Shown: piece by piece, positions 8,759 through 16,721 of the stretch | Layout: each line of letters begins with the position of its first letter | Position numbering within the stretch: position 1 is the stretch's first letter | Assembly: GCA_046297835.1 (NCBI GenBank) | Contig: JBKBHI010000001.1 | Location: 62,001 to 126,000 of the forward strand | Direction: 5' to 3' | DNA length: 64,000 bases | Origin: CAMAVH01 sp046297835 | GTDB lineage: Bacteria > Pseudomonadota > Alphaproteobacteria > SMXQ01 | The notes under the pieces: generated by a model | The model's input: only the letters and a program-made list of their open reading frames with translations | Databases searched by the model: none | What the model was told of the DNA's origin: nothing | Position numbers and translations under genes: made by a program

Positions 8759-9730
8759 ATGGCGTCCGATTCGAAGCCCATCATTCTTGCGACCCGCAAA
8801 TTGCCCGACGCCGTCGAAGCGCGCCTCTCGGCGAACTACGAAGCCATCCTCAATCCCGACGACCGGCCGCTGCCGATCGCGGAGATTCTCCGCGTGGCCG
8901 AAGGCTGCGACGGCATCCTTTGCACGCTGACCGACAAAATGAGCGCGGAAGTCATCGCCAAGCTGCCGGCGCGCGTGAAAATCCTCGCGACCTTCTCGGT
9001 CGGCTACGAGCATATCGACATTCCGGCGGCCAAGGCGCGCGGCCTGATCGTCACCAACACGCCCGGCGCGTTGACCGACGCCACCGCCGAGATCGCGCTG
9101 CTCTTGATGCTCGGCGCCGCGCGGCGCGCCTATGAGGGCCAGGCGATGCTGCGCGCCGGCGCTTGGACCGGCTGGGCGCCGACGCAATTGATGGGCACGC
9201 AATTGCACGGCAAGCGCCTCGGCATCGCCGGCATGGGCCGCATCGGCCAGAAGGTGGCCAGGCTGGGGCTCGCCTTCGGCATGACCATCCATTATCACGG
9301 CCGGCGTCAAGTCGATCTCCCCGCCGATCTGCCGGCGACCTATCACGCCGACGATGCGGCGTTTCTCGGCCAGTGCGATTATCTCTCGATCCACATGGCC
9401 TCGACGCCGGAGACGCGCCACTGGCTGAATGCGCGCCGGGTCGGCCTGTTGCCCCAAGGCGCGATCGTGGTGAACACCGCGCGCGGCGATTTGGTGGATG
9501 ACGCGGCGCTGATCGACGGGCTGACCAGCGGCCATCTCGGCGCGGCGGGGCTCGACGTCTTCGCCGGCGAGCCGAACATTGACAAGCGCTATCTGCCGAT
9601 CCCGAACGCCATGCTGTTGCCGCATCTCGGCAGCGCCACGGTGCAGACGCGCTGCGCCATGGGTTTTCGCGCGCTCGACAATCTGGACGCCTATTTCGCC
9701 GGCCGCGCGCCCGGTGACAAGCTTGCCTGA
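8759..9730 (+). CDS. D-2-hydroxyacid dehydrogenase (glyoxylate/hydroxypyruvate reductase type)
   Basis: NAD(P)H-dependent reductase of the D-isomer 2-hydroxyacid family, 323 residues. The Rossmann fingerprint GIAGMGRIG is at 155-163. The catalytic Arg242 (TARGDLVD), Glu271 (FAGEPNID) and His289 (LLPHLGSAT) are all present. The companion glycerate 2-kinase overlaps its 3' end by 17 bases, which supports glyoxylate or hydroxypyruvate as substrate and glycerate as product. It belongs to the glycerate branch of glyoxylate use, linking to 2-phosphoglycerate. Confidence 0.92.
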   Translation: MASDSKPIILATRKLPDAVEARLSANYEAILNPDDRPLPIAEILRVAEGCDGILCTLTDKMSAEVIAKLPARVKILATFSVGYEHIDIPAAKARGLIVTNTPGALTDATAEIALLLMLGAARRAYEGQAMLRAGAWTGWAPTQLMGTQLHGKRLGIAGMGRIGQKVARLGLAFGMTIHYHGRRQVDLPADLPATYHADDAAFLGQCDYLSIHMASTPETRHWLNARRVGLLPQGAIVVNTARGDLVDDAALIDGLTSGHLGAAGLDVFAGEPNIDKRYLPIPNAMLLPHLGSATVQTRCAMGFRALDNLDAYFAGRAPGDKLA

Positions 9731-11048
9731 CCTGCTGGCCCCGCACGTCGCCGCGGCGCTCGACGCCGCCGCGCTGCTGCGCCGCAGCTTCGCGGCGGCG
9801 GTGGCGGCGGCCGATCCGCTGAACGTCGTCGCTCCGGCCCTGCCGAAACCGCCCAAGGGCCGCACGCTGGTCGTCGGCGCAGGCAAGGCGGTCGCCGCCA
9901 TGGCGAAGGCGGTGAAGACGGCCTGGCCGGCGGGCGCGCCGCTCGAAGGCATCGTCATCACCCGTTATGGCCACGGCTATGAGGGCGAGGACGCGCTCAA
10001 GCGCATTCGCGTCGTCGAAGCCGGCCATCCCGTGCCGGACGAGGCCGGCGCGGCGGCGGCGCGCGAGATCGTCGCGGCGGTGCAGGCGCTCGGTCCGGAC
10101 GATCTGCTGCTCGCGCTGTTCTCCGGCGGCGGCTCCAGCCTGTTTTCGTTGCCGATGCCGCCGGTCAGCATGGAGGCGCTCAAGGCGACGACGGCCGAGC
10201 TGCTGAAATGCGGCGCGGCGATCCAGGAGATCAACACGGTGCGCAAGCACCTCTCGCTGGTCCAGGGCGGCCGCCTGGCCATGATGTGCCGCGCGCCGAT
10301 CGAGACGATCCTGATTTCCGACGTGGTCGGCGACCAGCCGACCCATATCGCCAGCGGGCCGACCGTCGCCGATCCGACGACCTATCAGGACGCGCTCGAT
10401 ATTCTCGAACGTTACGATTGCGTGGTGCCGCTCAGCGTCCATGCGTTGCTGGAAGCGGGCGCGGATGGGGACGCGGCGGAAACGCCCAAGCCCGGCGCGG
10501 CGGCCTTCGCCAAAGCCCGCACGCGCATCGTCGCCACGGCGCGCCAGAGCCTGGATGCGGCGGCCAAGCTGTTCACCGAGGCGGGCGTCACGCCGCTGAT
10601 CCTCGGCGACAGCGTCACCGGCGAGGCGCGCGAGGTGGCCAAGGCCCATGCCGCCATGGTGCGCGAGGCCATCGCCGGCCAGTTCAGCCCGTTCCGCCCG
10701 CCCGTCGCCTTGCTCTCAGGCGGCGAATGCACGGTGACGGTGAAGAACCCGAAGGGCCGCGGCGGCCGCTGTTCGGAATATCTCTTGTCGTTGGCGGTGG
10801 AATTGGGCGAGGGCGTTCAGGTGTTCGCTCTCGCCGCCGACACCGACGGCATCGACGGCTCCGAAGACAATGCCGGCGCGCTGCTGACACCCGATACGTT
10901 GGTCAAAGCGAAAGCGGCCGGCCTGCGCGCCGATCAACTGCTGGCGGCGAACGACGCTTACAGCTTCTTCGCCGCGACGGAAGGGCTCGTGACGACCGGC
11001 CCGACGCGCACCAACGTCAACGATTACCGCGCCATCCTAGTGCTATGA
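9714..11048 (+). CDS. ttuD: Glycerate 2-kinase (MOFRL family)
   Basis: Phosphorylates D-glycerate to 2-phosphoglycerate, completing the glyoxylate-to-glycolysis route begun by the preceding reductase. With the GTG at 9714 the product has 444 residues, slightly longer than the usual 420 or so. The DUF4147 N-terminal domain shows LVVGAGKAVAAMAKA and LLLALFSGGGSSLFSLP. The C-terminal MOFRL domain shows LSGGECTVTVK, GGRCSEYLLSLA and AADTDGIDGSEDNAGA. No ATG fits, because homology begins immediately after the reductase stop. GTG 9714 or TTG 9723 are the candidates and imply translational coupling with the reductase. Confidence 0.9.
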   Translation: MTSLPDLLAPHVAAALDAAALLRRSFAAAVAAADPLNVVAPALPKPPKGRTLVVGAGKAVAAMAKAVKTAWPAGAPLEGIVITRYGHGYEGEDALKRIRVVEAGHPVPDEAGAAAAREIVAAVQALGPDDLLLALFSGGGSSLFSLPMPPVSMEALKATTAELLKCGAAIQEINTVRKHLSLVQGGRLAMMCRAPIETILISDVVGDQPTHIASGPTVADPTTYQDALDILERYDCVVPLSVHALLEAGADGDAAETPKPGAAAFAKARTRIVATARQSLDAAAKLFTEAGVTPLILGDSVTGEAREVAKAHAAMVREAIAGQFSPFRPPVALLSGGECTVTVKNPKGRGGRCSEYLLSLAVELGEGVQVFALAADTDGIDGSEDNAGALLTPDTLVKAKAAGLRADQLLAANDAYSFFAATEGLVTTGPTRTNVNDYRAILVL

Positions 11049-11165
11049 GCCATCGCGAGCGCTTGCCTTATGGCGATGGCTCCGGGCCTTGGCTTTCGGA
11101 ATCGGCGAGGTTATGGGGGAGGATACGATGGCGCGTCTGTTCAGTCGCTTTCTGGCTCATTCCGC

Positions 11166-11228
11166 CTTGTCGTGACCGGGCCGACGCGCACAAACATCAA
11201 TGATTACCGCGTGATCTTGGCGCCGTAA
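11166..11228 (+). pseudogene. Remnant of a second glycerate kinase 3' end
   Basis: Translating from 11166 gives LVVTGPTRTNINDYRVILAP and a TAA, nearly the same as the end of the intact kinase (LVTTGPTRTNVNDYRAILVL, ending at 11048). No matching coding sequence precedes it: upstream of 11166 the similarity stops at once. It is best read as the last 20 codons of a decayed or recombined tandem paralogue. A recent small duplication is less likely, because several positions differ at the DNA level. Confidence 0.6.
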
Positions 11229-11317
11229 CGCAGGGCATATGCCATTTGCGCCTGTTCAGCGATTTTGCGCGCCGTTTGTGATGATCGCTGCCGCGCCATT
11301 TGCGCTACAAGCGGGCG

Positions 11318-11716
11318 ATGAACAGCCGATATTTCTTGGGCGCCCTCGCTCTCATCGTCACCCTATCAGCTTGCGGCGGCGAGCTGGTCGGCGTGGGTTC
11401 GCTGCTCCTGCAGGGCATCCAGCTGGCTAGCGGCGGGGCTTCGGAATCAGGCTCTGGAAAGAATAGCGCGCCTTTCAGCCGGATCGATCGCACCCAGGAA
11501 CGGCACGCATTGGAGGATGTGACATCGCGAGCCGTCTCGCAATCTTGCCTGGCGGCGAAGGATGACCAGGCGGATGCGACGGCCGCTGTGTCCGCCCCCG
11601 CCTCCTCCCCGATCACCTCGCGCCAATGCGGTTATCGCGATGTCTGCCTGCCGGGCCATGAGCGGCCTGTGCGCATGCTCGTTTGCGAACAGCGCAACAT
11701 AGTGACAGCGCCTTGA
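11318..11716 (+). CDS. Putative lipoprotein of unknown function
   Basis: Small predicted lipoprotein, 132 residues. MNSRYFLGALALIVTLSACGG is a lipoprotein signal with lipobox LSAC, placing it on the outer or inner membrane. The rest is Ser/Ala-rich with several Cys (SCLAAKDD, QCGYRDVC, VCEQRN) that could form disulphides. No family is recognised. A TTG lies 18 bases further upstream in frame, but the ATG at 11318 places the signal peptide correctly. It stands at the left edge of the surface-fibre island and converges on the next gene. Confidence 0.55.
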   Translation: MNSRYFLGALALIVTLSACGGELVGVGSLLLQGIQLASGGASESGSGKNSAPFSRIDRTQERHALEDVTSRAVSQSCLAAKDDQADATAAVSAPASSPITSRQCGYRDVCLPGHERPVRMLVCEQRNIVTAP

Positions 11717-11720
11717 CGAA

Positions 11721-12221
11721 TTATGAAGCTAGGTCTGGAAAATTGGCTAGAAGTTGTATCCAGCTGTTGATCGGCACGGCGCCGGGGGCTGGGCCGTATA
11801 TGGCCGGCATGTCATCGCCCGCCGCGCCGGACGGCAAGGGGAGCAGACCTCCCGCGCCGCGCGAGGCGCTCCCCTCGGCGCGAAATCCGAATCGGTCGGA
11901 CCCGGACGCGGAGAATCCGCTGGCCGCTATATAGGGGGCTATTTGGGGACGCCCAAAAGCCTGATCGCCCCGACGTTCGACGTTGACCAAACTGCCGTCA
12001 AGGCCGCGAATGAAATTGTTGGCGGTTGAGCGTCCCGCCAATTTTCGTTCGAGCAGGAGCTGCCGATAGGCGCCGCTCATGCCGACTCCGTTCGCAGGGC
12101 CGCCCCGTTGAAAAGAGAAAGCTTGGTTGTTGAGTTGGGCCTTGGCCGGACTAGATATCGACAGCAATAGGCCGGCGAAAATAAGGATGGTGAGGCACGC
12201 GGTGGAAAGGGCTGCGCGCAT
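11721..12221 (-). CDS. Secreted protein of unknown function at the edge of the fibre island
   Basis: Predicted exported protein, 166 residues. The first about 32 residues form a signal peptide ending AKAQ. The mature part opens with a Gln/Asn/Gly-rich stretch (LNNQAFSFQRGGPANGVG) and later becomes Gly/Ser/Pro-rich, suggesting an extended or surface-exposed chain. The frame is open 84 bases further, but the ATG at 12221 starts the signal peptide and has GAAGGAA upstream. It lies beside, and in the same direction as, the LuxR-type regulator at 12368. Membership in the fibre system is inferred from position. Confidence 0.6.
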   Translation of the reverse strand: MRAALSTACLTILIFAGLLLSISSPAKAQLNNQAFSFQRGGPANGVGMSGAYRQLLLERKLAGRSTANNFIRGLDGSLVNVERRGDQAFGRPQIAPYIAASGFSASGSDRFGFRAEGSASRGAGGLLPLPSGAAGDDMPAIYGPAPGAVPINSWIQLLANFPDLAS

Positions 12222-12367
12222 GAGGACGATTCCTTCAGGATGGATCTGGCCTTCTAGCAAGGCCGCTACAAGCGATAAATGGCGCAGGCCCCGAGCAACT
12301 GCCATGAATTATTGCGATCTCGGCCTTTTGAACCAATCGCTTATCCGAAAGATCGTCGCCGCGCGTG

Positions 12368-13018
12368 TCAGATCATAAACGTCCCGTCGTCGAGCGACAT
12401 GCTCGGCGCCGGCGCGTCGATTAGCTTGATTTCACGGGCGGCGAACACCGCAGCCTGCGTCCTGTTATGCAAAAGAAGCTTCTTCAGCAGCGAGCGGATG
12501 AGATACTTGGCGCGTCCCTCGCTGATCTCCAGCGTCGCGGCGATGGTGCTGTTGGTGCAGCCATGTCCCAGAAGACTGAGAATTCTTTGTTCCGGCCAAG
12601 TCAGCGACAACAATATTTTTCGGCGAAGCCCGCGCTCCATCATGATGGACGCGATATGGGCGGGAACGCTCATGTATCCCTCTTGCATGATGGAGATGAT
12701 CATCGGCAGACGGCTGAAGTCTGACTGCTGACAGATCACGCCGTCGGCGATCTGCATCGCTTCGATGATCTTCGTGATCGTCTGGTCTCCAATGACCACC
12801 AGAAGCTTTCTCCTCCTTTTGAGGGTCGAAAGTTTATTCATCTCTCGCGACTTGTAACGCGAGAGCAGCGCCGAACTCATGATGAGAACGTCGAGCGATT
12901 TCAGATGTTCGTTCGAGCGCTCAGGTAGGGGCGACGAGGATTGTCCGGTCAGGCCAAGGGCGCTGCGGATTCGCTCGTCCAACTGCCTATCGGCCAGAAT
13001 CGCATAGCTTCTACTCAC
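12368..13018 (-). CDS. LuxR/CsgD-type transcriptional regulator with degenerate receiver
   Basis: DNA-binding regulator of 216 residues. The C-terminal LuxR helix-turn-helix spans about residues 138-198 (WPEQRILSLLGHGCTNSTIA and RSLLKKLLLHNRTQAAVFA). The N-terminal half has receiver-like length, but the expected phospho-acceptor region reads LDVLIMSS without the usual Asp, so phosphorylation is doubtful, much as in CsgD. It is divergent from the CsgG/HfaB-like gene across a 362-base gap, which makes it the natural candidate controller of the fibre genes. Its HTH resembles those of the regulators at 16722 and 33464 (shared NRTQAA). Confidence 0.82.
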   Translation of the reverse strand: MSRSYAILADRQLDERIRSALGLTGQSSSPLPERSNEHLKSLDVLIMSSALLSRYKSREMNKLSTLKRRRKLLVVIGDQTITKIIEAMQIADGVICQQSDFSRLPMIISIMQEGYMSVPAHIASIMMERGLRRKILLSLTWPEQRILSLLGHGCTNSTIAATLEISEGRAKYLIRSLLKKLLLHNRTQAAVFAAREIKLIDAPAPSMSLDDGTFMI

Positions 13019-13380
13019 GGGGCTTCCACGCCATAGGGCGCGCCTTTTTCAGAAGCGAGTTTGATAGCCGGAATGCGCCAGCTTCGAGCGATGGCGGAAA
13101 AGGACAATATTGCAGCCGTCCTTCGGCGCGCAGGTTCATCAGCATAAGAAATCGTAAATATTGGCCGCGCGGTTCGCCTATTCGGCGCGGATGCGCGACC
13201 GCCACCCATTTGCGCCGACTGGCGCGAAAGAGACGTCGCGCGGCGATTTAGGGGGAAATGATTAGCCAATTCTATCGCCGCAAGAGCGATTTGAGTTTCT
13301 TCGCACGGCCTTATCCTGCGCGTCTATCGATCGATCGCACTGCGCCGCTTCGGCGCGACGAAGCGCCTCAAGCAAGGGAT
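13019..13380 (+). promoter_or_regulatory. Gene-free divergent control region of the fibre island
   Basis: This 362-base stretch separates the minus-strand LuxR-type regulator from the plus-strand CsgG/HfaB-like gene. Small open frames cross it on both strands, but they lack ribosome sites and family resemblance. It must hold at least two promoters. No operator could be defined by eye. The ribosome site of the downstream gene (AAGGG) lies at its right end. Confidence 0.4.
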
Positions 13381-14226
13381 ATGCAGACGATGCGACATAT
13401 TAAACACACGCCGGTCATGGCTTTGGCATTCGCTCTCGGTGCGTGCGGCGGCATCTATCCGCCGGACGGCGTCAAACCGAACTTCACTTTTCCAGTGACG
13501 AACAACGAGACGCCTTACAGCTTGTGCCTGTCGGGCTTCTCCGCGATCCAAGGCAGCAATTTGCCCACCTTCGCGGTGGGAGAAGTGGCTGACAAGACCG
13601 GTCAGCTCTCGACGCAATCAGGAAGCGGCTACAGCACCGTTCTGACGCAGGGCGTTTCCGAGATGATGATGAGCGCCCTCTATAAAACGCAGAAGGTTCG
13701 CATGGTCGAGCGCTTCGACCTGCGCGTGCCTTTGGCGGAGATGCGGATGACGGAGCAGGGCCTTGTCTCGCGCGAGGGCGGCGCAAGCCAGCGCGGCACG
13801 ATCCGCGGCAGCGACTTCGTGGTCGTCGGGGCGCTGACCGAGTTGAACTACAACATCGTAAGCGAAGGCGCCCGGCTGTCGATCGGCGGCATCGGCGGCG
13901 GCGCGCGGACGGTCGTCATCAACGTGGCGCTCGATATGCGCGTGATCAACGCGCGTTCGTTCGAGGTGAGCTACGTCTCGACACTGCAGAAACAGGTCTA
14001 CGGCTATGAGGTCGAAGCGAATGTTTTTCGCTTTTTCGGCAATCAACTCGTCGAGTTTGACGCGGGTCGCATCCAAAACGAACCGCTTCAACTCGGCGTG
14101 AGGTCCGTCGTCGAAATGGGGGTTTACCAGATCATGACGGAATTCCTTGGCCTGCCCGGCACGCCAGATTGCGCGCTCGTTCAGGCCAATAATTACGGCA
14201 AATACTTAACCAAGAAGGAAACCTAA
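13381..14226 (+). CDS. CsgG/HfaB-like outer-membrane secretion lipoprotein
   Basis: Predicted outer-membrane channel for export of amyloid-type surface subunits, 281 residues. The N-terminus is a lipoprotein signal with lipobox LGAC (Cys22). The body matches the CsgG/HfaB fold: FAVGEVADKTGQ near 63, VSEMMMSALYKTQKVRMVERFDL near 85-107, GSDFVVVGALTELNYNI near 140, then the beta-hairpin region and VVEMGVYQIMTEFLG. In Caulobacter the homologue HfaB is needed to place the holdfast attachment proteins HfaA and HfaD. Here two secreted repeat proteins follow at once (1-base gap to the next). ATG 13390 is an alternative start. Confidence 0.85.
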   Translation: MQTMRHIKHTPVMALAFALGACGGIYPPDGVKPNFTFPVTNNETPYSLCLSGFSAIQGSNLPTFAVGEVADKTGQLSTQSGSGYSTVLTQGVSEMMMSALYKTQKVRMVERFDLRVPLAEMRMTEQGLVSREGGASQRGTIRGSDFVVVGALTELNYNIVSEGARLSIGGIGGGARTVVINVALDMRVINARSFEVSYVSTLQKQVYGYEVEANVFRFFGNQLVEFDAGRIQNEPLQLGVRSVVEMGVYQIMTEFLGLPGTPDCALVQANNYGKYLTKKET

Positions 14227-14227
14227 C

Positions 14228-14974
14228 ATGACGAGCAACCTCAAGAAGACGTTTCTGGCGAGCGCTGCGGCGCTGGCCTTGACCGCCGGCTTCGCCGCCG
14301 GTCCCGCGAACGCGTTCGATCGCAGCTATTGGACCTTCCGCGTCGATATCGATCCTTGCATCGACATCAACGTGAGCCTGGACCCCGATTCGCTGACTGC
14401 GGTCGAGATCGAGCAAAGCTCGATTGGCGACATCTCGGCGATCTCGATCGTCAAAGACATCGCCGTCGTGCAGCTCAACACGCAATCCGGCGGCTATGGC
14501 CACCATTCCAACCACCATGGCAACGGCAATTCCGTTCCGGCGATGGACGCCCTGACCGAATTGGGCCAGGTCGTCAGCTCGGCGACTGCGGTCGCCAACA
14601 ACGCGAACATCACTAGCGTGACGGAAGGCGTCTTCGTCGACGTCTCGCAGACCGCCACGGACGGCTACCATAGCGGCGGTGACGTCCTCGCGAAATCGGT
14701 CGTGATCAACATCGAAGACTTGATGGTGGATAGCACAGCGACCGCCGTCGCAAACAACCTCAATCTCTCGGTCGATCCGGCCTCGATCGTCGGCGGCACG
14801 ACGGTCGTCGCCAATATCGAGCAGAAGAGCGTGATGGACGTGACCGCGGTGTCCTACGTGAAGGGCGTCACCTTGACGAACTTCAGGAATATCGGCTCGG
14901 TGGCCGGCCCGGTCATCAGCTCTGCCGCCACCGCCGTCGGCAACAACGTCAACGTCACGGTCGCGATGCCGTAA
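14228..14974 (+). CDS. Secreted three-repeat fibre/adhesin subunit candidate (HfaD-like position)
   Basis: Exported protein of 248 residues with a signal peptide ending ANA at residue 29. Three imperfect repeat units end in SSATAVANNANI (117-128), STATAVANNLNL (169-180) and SAATAVGNNVNV (232-243). Units 1 and 3 also share an opening: IEQSSIGDISAIS at 61-73 and IEQKSVMDVTAVS at 197-209. A His/Gly/Asn-rich insert (GYGHHSNHHGNGN, 89-101) lies in unit 1. The low-complexity, beta-prone, Asn-ladder pattern resembles amyloid or beta-solenoid surface proteins. It is expressed directly behind the CsgG/HfaB-like channel, its probable exporter. Its role is inferred from this context. Confidence 0.72.
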   Translation: MTSNLKKTFLASAAALALTAGFAAGPANAFDRSYWTFRVDIDPCIDINVSLDPDSLTAVEIEQSSIGDISAISIVKDIAVVQLNTQSGGYGHHSNHHGNGNSVPAMDALTELGQVVSSATAVANNANITSVTEGVFVDVSQTATDGYHSGGDVLAKSVVINIEDLMVDSTATAVANNLNLSVDPASIVGGTTVVANIEQKSVMDVTAVSYVKGVTLTNFRNIGSVAGPVISSAATAVGNNVNVTVAMP

Positions 14975-14983
14975 GCGTTGCGG

Positions 14984-15047
14984 GAGAGGCAGGCCCCCGC
15001 CTGTCTCTCGCCTTCGCCGGAGGCGGCTCCCCTTCCGTCTCCGGCGA
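14984..15047 (+). promoter_or_regulatory. Two strong stem-loops between the fibre subunit genes
   Basis: Two hairpins fill the 98-base gap. The first pairs 14984-14994 with 14999-15009 (11 pairs, one G-T, loop CCCC). The second pairs 15014-15022 with 15039-15047 (9 perfect pairs). Neither is followed by a T-run, so processing, mRNA protection or partial attenuation is more likely than full termination. The ribosome site AGGAG of the next gene is at 15062-15066. Confidence 0.55.
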
Positions 15048-15072
15048 CCTTCTTAAAAAATAGGAGATCGAC

Positions 15073-15459
15073 ATGACCTGCACTTCTCTGAAAATCCTGA
15101 GTCTCTCTGCCGCGGCCTTTTGCCTGATCGCCGGGCCAGCCGCCGCCCAGATGATGGGCAACGGCCCCTACAGCTTTCCGGCACGCAGCAATTCCTTCGC
15201 CGCGCAGGCGCAGATCACCCAAAAGCTCAACAGCAACGGAGGGTTGTCGAGCGGCATGGAGGCTCTAAGCCAGTATGTCTACAACTCTTCCTCCACAGCG
15301 ATCGGCAACTACAACAACGTCACGGTCGGCGACAACTCCACCGCGAAGGTGGTCAGCCAGCAAGACAGCACCGGCAGCCAGACGGCTGACGCTGAAACGG
15401 ATATCAAGAGCACGACATTCAATCATAGCTCGCAAGCCAACTCGCATCCGGCTCCGTAG
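15073..15459 (+). CDS. Secreted HfaA-like fibre subunit candidate
   Basis: Exported protein of 128 residues with a signal peptide ending AAAQ near residue 26. The mature part is rich in Ser, Asn, Gln and Thr. It contains SSTAIGNYNNV at 73-83, the same motif that occurs three times in the preceding secreted protein, and is followed by alternating polar/hydrophobic residues (AKVVSQQDSTGSQTADAETD). HfaA of Caulobacter holdfast systems is of this size and has a comparable Ala-Ile-Gly-Asn stretch. A strong ribosome site (AGGAG, 6 bases from ATG) after two stem-loops suggests separately tuned, possibly higher, expression. Confidence 0.68.
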   Translation: MTCTSLKILSLSAAAFCLIAGPAAAQMMGNGPYSFPARSNSFAAQAQITQKLNSNGGLSSGMEALSQYVYNSSSTAIGNYNNVTVGDNSTAKVVSQQDSTGSQTADAETDIKSTTFNHSSQANSHPAP

Positions 15460-15481
15460 CCGTTAGCGCGAAGGACAGGCC

Positions 15482-16444
15482 ATGAAATCGATCATACTTG
15501 CGGCCCTGGCGGGGGTCTGGATTGTACTCGCGGGCGCGGCGGCGGCGCAGGATAGGGCGTCCGCGCCGGCCGGCAGGATGTCTGCTGCCGAATTGTTGCG
15601 CGCCGCAGACGAGGGCAGCGTCGAAGCTCAATATGCAGCGGCAGCCTTGATCTTGCGTGGCGGGATGCCTGAGAACGCCGCGGCGTTCATGCGAGATCCC
15701 ACTCGCGCGGATGGGGTTGCCGTCGGCTACCTGAAGAACGCGGCCTCGCAGGGGAGCGCAGCCGCGCAGCATCTGCTGGGCAGCCTGCTGCTGTCGGGGC
15801 GGGGTATCGGCGCGGATCCGTTGGCGGCGAAAGATCTGTTCGCGAGGGCGGCGGCAGCGGGAAACAGCGACGCGCAGAACGCTATGGGCCAGATGGCGCG
15901 CCAAGGTACTGGCGGCGCGCGCGACTATAAGGCTGCGGTTGCCTGGTTCGAGAAGGCGTCGGCAGCCGGTAATATGCTGGCTTTGACCAATCTGGCCTAC
16001 ATGCACGGCAAAGGTTACGGGGTGCCGCAGAACGCCGAGAAGGCGTTCGCGATGACGCAGCGTGCCGCTTCAGCCAACGTGCCGGAAGCGCAGCATAATC
16101 TCGGGCTGATGCATTATGAAGGCCAAGGCGTCTCGAAAAACGTGATGGAAGCGCTCCTCTGGTATCGCCGCGCGGCAGAACAAGGCCATTCGCCTTCGGC
16201 GCTCAATATTGGTTTCATCTATGCCAAAGGAGAAGCGGGCGGCGACGTGCGCGATCAGCTGGTCGAAGCCGTCAAGTGGTTCGCTTTGGCGGGGACTTCC
16301 AAAGACGCGAGGGTGGGTGAGAAGGCGAAGCAGGCCATGCTGTATGTCGCCAAGCGCGTACCGCCCGACGTCATGTTGGACGGCAGCGCCGCTGCGCAAA
16401 AATGGATGTTGCGCCGCCAGGCGAACGCGAATCTGCCGCAGTGA
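15482..16444 (+). CDS. Secreted Sel1-repeat (SLR) protein
   Basis: Exported protein of 320 residues with signal peptide (AAAAQ near 23) and five or six Sel1-like repeats from about residue 33 to 290. Typical units are AAAQHLLGSLLLSGRGIGAD, MLALTNLAYMHGKGYGVPQN and PEAQHNLGLMHYEGQGVSKN. Such alpha-solenoids act as protein-protein scaffolds, often in the periplasm. It starts 22 bases after the HfaA-like gene, so it is probably part of the same transcript and might serve as a chaperone or assembly factor for the subunits. No direct evidence of that role is visible. Confidence 0.85.
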   Translation: MKSIILAALAGVWIVLAGAAAAQDRASAPAGRMSAAELLRAADEGSVEAQYAAAALILRGGMPENAAAFMRDPTRADGVAVGYLKNAASQGSAAAQHLLGSLLLSGRGIGADPLAAKDLFARAAAAGNSDAQNAMGQMARQGTGGARDYKAAVAWFEKASAAGNMLALTNLAYMHGKGYGVPQNAEKAFAMTQRAASANVPEAQHNLGLMHYEGQGVSKNVMEALLWYRRAAEQGHSPSALNIGFIYAKGEAGGDVRDQLVEAVKWFALAGTSKDARVGEKAKQAMLYVAKRVPPDVMLDGSAAAQKWMLRRQANANLPQ

Positions 16445-16492
16445 ATATTTGAAAGAGTTTGAATCCATAAATTTCAACCAAGAGGCATAAGA

Positions 16493-16648
16493 ATGATGAA
16501 ATCGACAAAAGTGTTCAATATTGACCTGGACCTTTATTCACAGGAGATCGTTGACTGTTTTGTGAGCAGGATGTGTCCTTTTGATTTAATTAATGCCGGT
16601 TCCGCTCGTTCGTTGTCGATAGCGACGCCTTCATCGCGCTCAAATTGA
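16493..16648 (+). CDS. Possible small protein, 51 residues
   Basis: A short frame opens with two ATGs at 16493 and 16496, preceded by AGAGG at a good distance, and stops one base before a possible start of the next gene. The product (MMKSTKVFNIDLDLYSQEIV and so on) has no signal peptide or known motif. The DNA here is clearly less GC-rich than elsewhere. It may be a genuine small gene or chance; the main support is the ribosome-site spacing. Confidence 0.3.
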   Translation: MMKSTKVFNIDLDLYSQEIVDCFVSRMCPFDLINAGSARSLSIATPSSRSN

Positions 16649-16721
16649 GATGAATTCTCTCGAAAGTATAGAACATGAGCGACGCGGATTTGCGTCTCAT
16701 CCATCGATGCGAGGCCTGAAC

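Noticed and set aside
13015..13269. Minus-strand frame of 84 codons upstream of the CsgD-like regulator
   Set aside because: No ribosome site, basic low-complexity product, and it would fill the divergent promoter region.
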